From an uncultured Anaerolineaceae bacterium (GTDB lineage Bacteria; Chloroflexota; Anaerolineae; Anaerolineales; Anaerolineaceae), in assembly GCA_937894825.1 (NCBI GenBank), contig CALCQT010000265.1, positions 1-5,191 of the forward strand: a DNA stretch of 5,191 nucleotides. The letters are read 5' to 3'. Numbering within the stretch: the stretch's first letter is position 1; each line of letters starts with the position of its first letter. This document shows positions 1-4,697 of this stretch, in pieces. The notes under the pieces are model-generated. The model worked only from the letters and a program-made list of their open reading frames with translations. It was not told the origin of the DNA and made no database searches. Both the position numbers and the translations under genes were made by a program.

Positions 1-515
1 CGTCTAAAGCCACACCGGTTGGCGCGGTCGCGAAGTTTGCATCTTCCGGAAAGAAAACCGTCAAGAAAGATCTGGGCCTGCTTGCCATCAATTACGGGAA
101 TATCTATGTCGCACAGGTTGCGCTGGGCGCCAATCAGCAACAGCTGATCAAAGTGCTGAAGGAAGCTGAGTCCTATCGCGGACCCTCCCTGATTATTGCG
201 TATGCTCCCTGCATCAGTCATGGGATCGTCAAAGGAATGGCCTATGCACAACCCGAATCGAAGCTGGCGGTTGATTCCGGCTATTGGACACTGTATCGTT
301 TCGATCCGCGCCGGAAAAAAGAAGGGGAAAATCCTTTTATTTTGGATTCGAAGGCGCCTTCGGTCCCGCTGCGTGATTTCATGAAGGGCGAAGTGCGCTT
401 TGCGGCATTGGAACGCACCTTCCCCGAGGAAGCAAAGGTTCTGGTGAAAATAGCCGAACAGTCTGCGAAGGAGAAATTTGAGCGGTATCAGGTGATGGCC
501 GAAGCCGCGGGCTGA
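1..515 (+). CDS. nifJ: Pyruvate:ferredoxin (flavodoxin) oxidoreductase, C-terminal part (5' end outside window)
   Basis: This is the end of the large single-chain enzyme that oxidises pyruvate with CoA to acetyl-CoA and CO2 and passes electrons to ferredoxin or flavodoxin in the cytoplasm. The frame is open from base 3 to the TGA at 513-515, giving 170 residues of a protein usually near 1,170-1,200 residues. The fragment opens with the conserved SKATPVGAVAKF stretch, followed by KKDLG, then YGNIYVAQVALGAN, then EAESYRGPSLIIAYAPCISHG around residues 54-74. These belong to the thiamine-diphosphate-binding C-terminal region. Cys70 of the fragment, in the APCISHG motif (codon 210-212), corresponds by family knowledge to the last cysteine ligand of the iron-sulfur cluster nearest the thiamine cofactor. 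The internal ATG at 153 is only an internal methionine. The tail after residue 125 is the usual variable helical end. A strong terminator follows 68 bases downstream, so nifJ ends its transcription unit. Confidence 0.97.
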   Translation, partial: SKATPVGAVAKFASSGKKTVKKDLGLLAINYGNIYVAQVALGANQQQLIKVLKEAESYRGPSLIIAYAPCISHGIVKGMAYAQPESKLAVDSGYWTLYRFDPRRKKEGENPFILDSKAPSVPLRDFMKGEVRFAALERTFPEEAKVLVKIAEQSAKEKFERYQVMAEAAG

Positions 516-583
516 GAGAGGTGTTCCCTTCGTATTCATTCCGAACGGAAAGGCCTTGCTTCGGTTTGTTGACGAAAAGAGAA

Positions 584-638
584 GCCGGAATGCGCTTATA
601 CTGAAAATTCTTTCATATAAGCGCATTCCGGCATTTTT
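584..638 (+). terminator. Strong intrinsic terminator after nifJ
   Basis: Bases 584-600 (GCCGGAATGCGCTTATA) are perfectly complementary to 616-632, giving a 17-bp stem. After a single unpaired C at 601 the stem continues with 602-606 (TGAAA) against 611-615 (TTTCA), closing on a 4-base loop ATTC. The stem is followed directly by ATTTTTAT (633-640), a short T-tract on the plus strand. This is a textbook Rho-independent terminator, here with about 22 paired positions. It stands between nifJ and the downstream regulator gene, so that gene should need its own promoter between about 640 and 750. No convincing -35/-10 pair could be picked in that stretch. Confidence 0.93.
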
Positions 639-764
639 ATTCGAAATCGGATAAAACATGATAAGATAATCTGTAAAACTGTGACGATTCTTTTAAAACA
701 GAAAAATCATTTTCGTCCGACCCCGAGACGGTGCCCAACTTTATAATCATCAGGAGAAATTCCT

Positions 765-1421
765 ATGCAGTTTGACGAAACCTTTTTTGACAGATTTTGT
801 TTGAATCTACTCGACATGTTTGGCAGACATTGCGAGATTGTCGTCCATGACTTTACAAAGGGATACGAACATACCATTGTCAAAATATACAATAGCTTAA
901 CCAACCGCAAAGTTGGCGATTCACCGACGAATAAATTTTTCGAAGCCCTAAAATGGGATGAAAAGAAGATTGAGGATATTCCGATCTATTTCAGTCAGAC
1001 GAAAGATGGGCGGATTTTTAAATCCTTTACAACTTTTTTCAGAAATGAGAAAGACGAAGTTATCGGAGCTGTCTGTATTAATGTTGATATAACGCCATTG
1101 GAACGGGTTAAGGAAATTGTAAATTCATACACAAGATCCGACTCAGTGACCGAATTTGATACACATAACAGTGCGATTTTTGTCCATAGCCTTGGCGAAT
1201 TGATGGATTATTATCTGCACATGGTCGAAGAAAAAGCCGGCAAACCGGCTTCCGAGATGGACAAAAATGAAAAACTGCGCGCGCTGGAGTTTCTGGATAA
1301 GAAAGGCGTGCTGCATATGTCCAAAGCCAGCGTGAAGCTTTGTGACTTTTTCGGGTTTTCAAAATTCACTTTTTACAATTATTTGGAAGAAATCCGTAAA
1401 AATAACGGTGATGATGAATAA
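765..1421 (+). CDS. YheO/DauR-family transcriptional regulator (PAS-like sensor domain plus C-terminal HTH)
   Basis: This is a 218-residue cytoplasmic DNA-binding protein of the YheO-like type. Residues about 8-113 form the YheO-like PAS domain, with FGRHCEIVVHDF at 19-30, an ISP-equivalent region at 50-60 and the typical closing strand GAVCINVDIT at 101-110. A linker of about 50 residues follows. Residues about 168-213 form the C-terminal helix-turn-helix of this family: NEKLRALEFLDKKGVL, then SKASVKLCDFFGFSKFTFYNYLEEI. Family knowledge: these regulators sense small ligands through the PAS-like domain, and DauR regulates D-arginine use in Pseudomonas; the ligand here cannot be told from sequence. 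The start ATG is supported by AGGAGA at 752-757, seven bases upstream. The length is normal and no residue is obviously missing. The gene lies alone between the nifJ terminator and convergent tyrS, so it has no operon partner that would reveal its target. Confidence 0.9.
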   Translation: MQFDETFFDRFCLNLLDMFGRHCEIVVHDFTKGYEHTIVKIYNSLTNRKVGDSPTNKFFEALKWDEKKIEDIPIYFSQTKDGRIFKSFTTFFRNEKDEVIGAVCINVDITPLERVKEIVNSYTRSDSVTEFDTHNSAIFVHSLGELMDYYLHMVEEKAGKPASEMDKNEKLRALEFLDKKGVLHMSKASVKLCDFFGFSKFTFYNYLEEIRKNNGDDE

Positions 1422-1436
1422 GTGCCGGAATCTGGG

Positions 1437-1471
1437 GGGCTGTTTTTTGCGCATTGCGCAAAAAACAGCCC
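1437..1471. terminator. Perfect inverted repeat between convergent regulator and tyrS genes, probable terminator hairpin
   Basis: Bases 1437-1452 (GGGCTGTTTTTTGCGC) are the exact reverse complement of 1456-1471, giving a 16-bp stem with a 3-base loop ATT. It lies between the regulator stop (1419-1421) and the tyrS stop (1478-1480), where a bidirectional terminator is expected. It is odd in that the T-run lies inside the left arm. In neither direction does the stem lead into a T-tract: the plus strand continues with AAAAAATTATC, the minus strand with CCCAGATTCC. Read from tyrS, a run of six T comes before the stem, directly after the stop codon. It may work through pausing at the stem, through Rho, or by blocking 3' exonucleases. 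The stem is certain; the termination role is inferred. Confidence 0.6.
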
Positions 1472-1477
1472 AAAAAA

Positions 1478-2767
1478 TTATCTCGTTTCAATGATAAAGT
1501 AATTTTTCTTTCCTCTGCGCAGGACCAGATATTTTCCGTCAATAAATTGGCTGAGGGTTACCGAGGATGCACTGTCGTTTACCCGATGGTTGTTAATATA
1601 GACGCCGCCTTCGGCAATGGCGCGGCGGGCTTCGCCTTTGGATTTCAGAAAATCGCTTTCGGTCAGCAGATCGATAACGCCTTTTCCTTCCCCTGAGAAC
1701 TGGTCCTTTTCGAAGACGCTGGAAGGCACTTCCGCGAAAATTTCATGAACGTCTGCCGCGGAAAGCCCGTCGATCTCACCGCCGAACAGCGCCTCGCTGG
1801 CCTGCACAGCTTTCTCAAGCGCGGTCGCGCCATGCATCATTTGCGTCATTTCCTGTGCCAGCGCTTTCTGTGCGCTTCTGACTTCCGGTTTTTCTTTTGT
1901 TTCGGATTCCAGTCCGAGGATGGTTTCCCGGTCAAAGAAAGTGAAATATTTCAGGTATTCGATCACATCCTGGTCGTCCGCGTTCAGCCAGAATTGATAA
2001 AATTTGTAGGGTGATGTCCGTTCGGGACTGAGCCAGACAGCCCCGCCGGCGGTTTTTCCGAATTTGGAACCGTCTTTTTTCTTGACCAGCGGGTAGGTCA
2101 AGCCATAGGCGTTTTTTCCGGTTTTTCTGCGGATCAGCTCGCATCCGGCCGTGATATTTCCCCATTGGTCGCTGCCGCCGGTCTGCAATATGCAGTTTTC
2201 GCTTTCAAACAGGTGTAAAAAGTCGTACGATTGCAGTAAGCTGTAGCTGAACTCCGTGTAAGAGATGCCGTTTTCGCGTTCCATCCTGTTTTTAACCGAG
2301 TCTTTGGCCAACATGGTGTTGATGGTGAAATGTTTTCCGATGTCCCGCAGGAAATCAACATATTTGATTCCCATCAGCCAATCGGCGTTATTGATAAGCC
2401 GGGCCGGGTTGGATTTTATTTCGAAATCCAAAAAATGGGCCAGTTGTCCTTTGATGGCTTCAACGTTGTGGTGGACCTCTTCGTCAGTCAAGAGGTTCCT
2501 TTCAGACGACCTTCCGCTCGGGTCGCCGATCATGCCGGTGCCGCCACCTGCCAGCGCCAGGACGTGGTGACCGAAACGCTGAAAACGCGCCAGTGCGATC
2601 ATCGGCACCATGTGCCCGACATGCAGACTGTCGGCGGTCGGATCAAAACCGTTGTAAAGCCGCACTTTTTCCTTTGCCAACAATTCTTCGACGCCTTCCA
2701 TCGTGTCGTAAACCATTCCGCGCCATTTTAATTCGCCAAAGATGTTCGCGTTCCCATTTGATGTCAT
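1478..2767 (-). CDS. tyrS: Tyrosyl-tRNA synthetase
   Basis: This is a 429-residue cytoplasmic class I aminoacyl-tRNA synthetase that activates tyrosine with ATP and charges tRNA-Tyr. The Rossmann catalytic domain carries the HIGH-type motif HVGH at 49-52, preceded by YNGFDPTADSL. It continues with GGGTGMIGDPSGRS at 74-87, the tyrosine-pocket segment EFSYSLLQSYDF (172-183; Y175, Q179, D182), and GGSDQWGNI at 197-205. The KMSKS-type loop is KFGKT at 235-239. The anticodon-binding helical domain spans roughly 250-355. A C-terminal S4 RNA-binding domain lies at about 363-425 (SKGEARRAIAEGGVYINNHRV). By motif the expected substrate residues are present (Y38, D42, D82, Q201). The start ATG is supported by AAGGAA (complement of 2773-2778), five bases upstream, and gives only a few more N-terminal residues than common homologues. 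It probably shares a transcript with the GNAT gene 130 bases upstream. No T-box leader core is visible in that gap. Confidence 0.98.
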   Translation of the reverse strand: MTSNGNANIFGELKWRGMVYDTMEGVEELLAKEKVRLYNGFDPTADSLHVGHMVPMIALARFQRFGHHVLALAGGGTGMIGDPSGRSSERNLLTDEEVHHNVEAIKGQLAHFLDFEIKSNPARLINNADWLMGIKYVDFLRDIGKHFTINTMLAKDSVKNRMERENGISYTEFSYSLLQSYDFLHLFESENCILQTGGSDQWGNITAGCELIRRKTGKNAYGLTYPLVKKKDGSKFGKTAGGAVWLSPERTSPYKFYQFWLNADDQDVIEYLKYFTFFDRETILGLESETKEKPEVRSAQKALAQEMTQMMHGATALEKAVQASEALFGGEIDGLSAADVHEIFAEVPSSVFEKDQFSGEGKGVIDLLTESDFLKSKGEARRAIAEGGVYINNHRVNDSASSVTLSQFIDGKYLVLRRGKKNYFIIETR

Positions 2768-2897
2768 AACGATTCCTTCAAAATCCTTTTTTGTTTGAAA
2801 TGATCTGTTCAGTTTTATTCTTTATTTCTATTTTTCGTAAGCAAGCGCACCTGGCCGGTAATGCACGCGATTCCGACGCCAAAATACAGGGACTGAG

Positions 2898-3344
2898 TCA
2901 ATTGATGGTGAAACGATAGATATTGGTTTGGCGCAGTTCAAATCCGCAGCGGCGGTAAAGGCGGTTCGCCGCCTCGCGTGAGGGACGGGAGGTCAGGTCA
3001 ACCGTTTTGGCGCCTTCCTTTTTGGCTCGTTCAAGCGCGGCTTTCACAAGCAATTCCCCGATCCCTTTTCCGCGCGCAGCTTCATCGACGATGACATCCT
3101 CGATCCACGCACGGATTCCGGTTGGGATGCGGAAAACAACCAGCGTCAGTGTGCCAAAAATATTGCCGATTTCTTCCGGGTCGACTGCAACCAGGACGAT
3201 GGAAGCTTTGGACTGGATCATGTCCGCCAGATCTTCCCAGGTCGGCGGTTCGGCGGAGGAAGAAAGCTGCGGCAGCAGTCTTGTGAAGGCGTCCAGAACT
3301 TGCTGTGACATTTCAGTAATTTCAATAATTTTCATAGTTTCCAT
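2898..3344 (-). CDS. GNAT-family N-acetyltransferase
   Basis: This is a 148-residue single-domain protein of the GCN5-related acetyltransferase fold, which transfers an acetyl group from acetyl-CoA to an amine. The central strand WIEDVIVDEAARGKGIGELLV (residues 80-100) contains the acetyl-CoA pyrophosphate-binding motif A as R91-G-K-G-I-G96. The following helix is LVKAALERAKKEGAKTVDLTS. The C-terminal motif B region is SREAANRLYRRCGF at 122-135, typical of GNATs that act on small molecules or protein N-termini. The substrate cannot be read from sequence. The start is uncertain: the ATG at 3342-3344 gives METMKIIEIT with only a weak GAGA upstream. The third codon after it is another ATG (3333-3335), giving MKIIEIT, with GGAA just ahead. 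It lies 130 bases upstream of tyrS on the same strand with no clear terminator between, so co-transcription is likely. Confidence 0.9.
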   Translation of the reverse strand: METMKIIEITEMSQQVLDAFTRLLPQLSSSAEPPTWEDLADMIQSKASIVLVAVDPEEIGNIFGTLTLVVFRIPTGIRAWIEDVIVDEAARGKGIGELLVKAALERAKKEGAKTVDLTSRPSREAANRLYRRCGFELRQTNIYRFTIN

Positions 3345-3478
3345 ACATTCTCAGGTAGTTTCAACAGTAAAATTGGCGGAGCAGCGGATGTTTTCTGTTT
3401 TATTCGAAAAGATTGGCAAGAAAATCGAATGAAAAGAGGATTTGCCGCTCTCTTTTTTATTGAAACTATTATAATACG

Positions 3479-3505
3479 AGTATAAGAAAAGAACGGCTGT
3501 TTCAA
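3479..3505 (-). promoter_or_regulatory. Candidate sigma-A-type promoter for the GNAT-tyrS unit
   Basis: On the minus strand TTGAAA (complement of 3500-3505) is followed after 15 bases by TATACT (complement of 3479-3484). A second -10-like TATAAT (complement of 3468-3473) lies just downstream. A start near 3472 would leave a leader of about 130 bases before the GNAT gene. The 15-base spacer is short of the preferred 16-18, and the region is A+T-rich enough to give such matches by chance. A similar TTGAAA (3460-3465) and TATAAG (3481-3486) pair, also 15 apart, can be read on the plus strand. Confidence 0.25.
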
Positions 3506-3684
3506 CGATTGGCGAAATTCTGAGTAAACATTCTTCCTGAGGACGATTGGAATGACCTGTTGTTGATAATTCACTTTTTCTGATCAGTTCATTAAGGTGA
3601 TGATGTTGTTTATGAAGGCTCTCGAGAGGAATATGGGCTTTCTCCGTCGCTGAAACAGAAAGATAATGCGACTGAATTTTTTTT

Positions 3685-3691
3685 GGAGGAG
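3685..3691 (+). promoter_or_regulatory. Ribosome binding site that fixes the NifU-like start
   Basis: GGAGGAG at 3685-3691 is a near-perfect Shine-Dalgarno sequence, with five bases between its GGAGG core (3685-3689) and the ATG at 3695. An in-frame TTG at 3683-3685 overlaps this motif and could be mistaken for the start. The position of the ribosome binding site shows that the ATG is the real start. Confidence 0.9.
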
Positions 3692-3694
3692 AAA

Positions 3695-3934
3695 ATGACA
3701 GAGAAATTTTCGATGGAAGAACGGATCAGCGGGTTGATCAATGAACTGGATGATTACATTAATCACTATCATGGCGGTTCGGTTTCTTTCGTCTCTTTTG
3801 AAGGAAATGTGGTGCGGGTTCGCCTGGGAGGCGCCTGTGAGGATTGTCCGCTGTCATCATCCACCCTTCACGGCTGGGTGGAAGGAACTCTGCGGCAGTT
3901 TTTCCCTGAAATTGAAGTTGTCGAAGCAGTATAG
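3695..3934 (+). CDS. Standalone NifU C-terminal-domain iron-sulfur cluster protein
   Basis: This is a 79-residue cytoplasmic protein consisting of one NifU C-terminal (Nfu) domain. Such proteins bind a [4Fe-4S] or [2Fe-2S] cluster between two subunits and pass it to target enzymes. The signature is GGACEDCPLSSSTL at about residues 45-58, with the two cluster cysteines C48 and C51 in a CxxC motif. Ahead of it are the helix ERISGLINELDDYIN and strands with VSFEGNVVRVRLGG; behind it is the amphipathic helix WVEGTLRQFFP and the strand EIEVVEAV. There is no IscU-like N-terminal domain or A-type domain, unlike full NifU or NfuA, but a single-domain form of this size is common in Firmicutes. The start is set by the GGAGGAG at 3685-3691. 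The LiaF-like gene follows 88 bases later on the same strand and may share its transcript. A client is not shown by the neighbours, though nifJ in the same window encodes an iron-sulfur enzyme. Confidence 0.93.
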   Translation: MTEKFSMEERISGLINELDDYINHYHGGSVSFVSFEGNVVRVRLGGACEDCPLSSSTLHGWVEGTLRQFFPEIEVVEAV

Positions 3935-4008
3935 GTAAATTTCTGCCGCCAGGCCATGTCTGTTGAGACGATCTTCGACAGAAGCGGGCGGCGATTTCCG
4001 TATATTCT

Positions 4009-4015
4009 GAGGAGG
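4009..4015 (+). promoter_or_regulatory. Ribosome binding site for the GTG-started membrane protein gene
   Basis: GAGGAGG at 4009-4015 lies seven bases ahead of the GTG at 4023-4025. It supports that non-ATG start, since no ATG in this frame lies close to a comparable site. Confidence 0.85.
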
Positions 4016-4022
4016 AGTCCCT

Positions 4023-4358
4023 GTGCAAAAAGGATTGGCCTTGATTATTGGCATCGTGTTGGTGTTTTTTGGAGCGTTAACGCTTGTGCCATTGTTTGGC
4101 ATAACGATTACGATCTCCGGATTTACGCTCGATCGTTTTTTCCCGGTTGCTTTTATTTTGATCGGCCTTGCTGAAATAACCATCCGCCCGGTATCCCACT
4201 GGTTTTGGGGTTTAATAACCATTCTTTGCGGCGCAATGCTGTTGTTTCAGAACTTGGAGATGTTTCCCGGAGTTACGGCACTGCTTGATTTACGGACCGT
4301 GCTGATCCCTGCCGGTGTGCTCCTCTATGGCGTGACGACGCTGGTTTCGAGAGAATAA
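4023..4358 (+). CDS. Small four-helix membrane protein, LiaF/LiaI-like transmembrane region
   Basis: This is a 111-residue, very hydrophobic protein predicted to lie in the cytoplasmic membrane with four helices, at about residues 4-25, 38-53, 59-77 and 89-108. No catalytic motif is present. The pattern matches the transmembrane portion of LiaF-type proteins: a GLALIIGIVLVFFGAL first helix, then DRFFPVAFILIGLAEI, then WGLITILCGAMLLFQNL and a final helix LIPAGVLLYGV. Family knowledge: LiaF proteins modulate envelope-stress signalling with LiaRS, but that needs the soluble C-terminal domain, which is absent here. No two-component genes are next door, so a LiaF-like role is not established. It begins with GTG, backed by GAGGAGG at 4009-4015. 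It may be co-transcribed with the NifU-like gene 88 bases upstream. The gap between them contains GCCGCC (3945-3950) facing GGCGGC (3987-3992) but no T-tract. Confidence 0.8.
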   Translation: MQKGLALIIGIVLVFFGALTLVPLFGITITISGFTLDRFFPVAFILIGLAEITIRPVSHWFWGLITILCGAMLLFQNLEMFPGVTALLDLRTVLIPAGVLLYGVTTLVSRE

Positions 4359-4411
4359 CAGCAGGTTTATTCCTTTCAAATCGGACTTTTGCAGTTCATG
4401 TCAAATAGTAA

Positions 4412-4639
4412 ATATGTCATCTCGACTCTCGAAGATTCCGCTTGCGGTATCTTCGAGGCGGAGAGACCCTCAAAATCCATTAGAGGTCTGATATTCTCCA
4501 GAGGAAGGTTATGTTAAAGGAAATAAGAAATTTTCGCCATACAGTCCTTTGGAAAATCTCAGACCCCAATCCTGATTAAGGGTCTCTCCGTCCCGATGGA
4601 ACGCCGATGGCGCTCCTTTCGAGAGTCGAGATGACATAT
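4412..4639. repeat. 228-bp nested palindromic element with 22-bp perfect terminal inverted repeats (MITE-like)
   Basis: The outer arms 4412-4433 (ATATGTCATCTCGACTC...) and 4618-4639 are exact reverse complements over 22 bp. Further in, 4459-4470 (CGGAGAGACCCT) pairs exactly with 4579-4590 over 12 bp. Next, 4485-4505 pairs with 4545-4565: 19 of 21 positions pair, one of them as G-T. The apex is a 39-base loop. Each arm also carries its own hairpin: left 4428-4436 with 4449-4457 (plus CCG/CGG inside), right 4598-4605 with 4609-4616 (one mismatch). No open frame or ribosome binding site fits it. If the ends are taken as TGTCAT/ATGACA (4415 and 4636), a TA dinucleotide flanks both sides, as in IS630/Tc1-type insertions, though this could be chance. 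It sits between convergent genes, and nine T (4644-4652) follow four bases past its right end, so it may also end plus-strand transcripts. The palindrome is certain; mobility is inferred. Confidence 0.85.
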
Positions 4640-4697
4640 CGTGTTTTTTTTTCTGAATTGACTTTTGAACCCATATCAAAATTAGAATTGTTAATAT

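Larger units (their letters stand above)
3345..3694. other. A+T-rich divergent intergenic region between the GNAT and NifU-like genes
   Basis: No convincing gene is visible on either strand; the short open frames here lack ribosome binding sites and protein-like composition. It is the divergent control region for the GNAT-tyrS pair (leftward) and the NifU-like gene (rightward), so it should hold promoters for both. Visible structure: an imperfect hairpin at 3398-3407 with 3425-3435 (10 bp with one bulged G), a weak 7-bp stem at 3432-3438 with 3450-3456, the palindrome ATTATAAT at 3468-3475, and the palindrome CTCTCGAGAG at 3619-3628. None matches a riboswitch or leader I recognise. Confidence 0.6.

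Noticed and set aside
742..747. Perfect TATAAT ahead of the regulator gene, read as a -10 box
   Set aside because: Transcription would start about 754, inside or past the ribosome binding site at 752-757, and there is no -35 match near 719-724. It is probably chance in A+T-rich DNA.
1454..2731. Several plus-strand open frames opposite tyrS
   Set aside because: They are antisense shadows of a clearly intact tyrS, with no ribosome binding sites and no protein family resemblance.
3432..3456. AAAAGAG/CTCTTTT stem with a T-run as an intrinsic terminator
   Set aside because: Only seven mostly A-T pairs around an 11-base loop, and no gene upstream on the plus strand that would need it.
3332..3772. 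Minus-strand open frames covering the GNAT upstream region and the start of the NifU-like gene
   Set aside because: They lack ribosome binding sites and recognisable domains. One overlaps the GNAT start out of frame and the other runs antisense into the well-supported NifU-like gene.
3945..3992. GCCGCC facing GGCGGC between the NifU-like and LiaF-like genes as a terminator
   Set aside because: Only six pairs across a loop of more than 30 bases and no T-tract follows; at most a weak leader structure.
3857..4222. Minus-strand frame across the NifU-like and LiaF-like genes
   Set aside because: It is antisense to two supported genes and the gap between them, with low-complexity polar composition and no start signal.
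4658..4688. TTGACT ... TAGAAT on the plus strand as a promoter
   Set aside because: The spacer is 19 bases and it points into the 3' end of the oppositely oriented ecfT with no plus-strand gene ahead.
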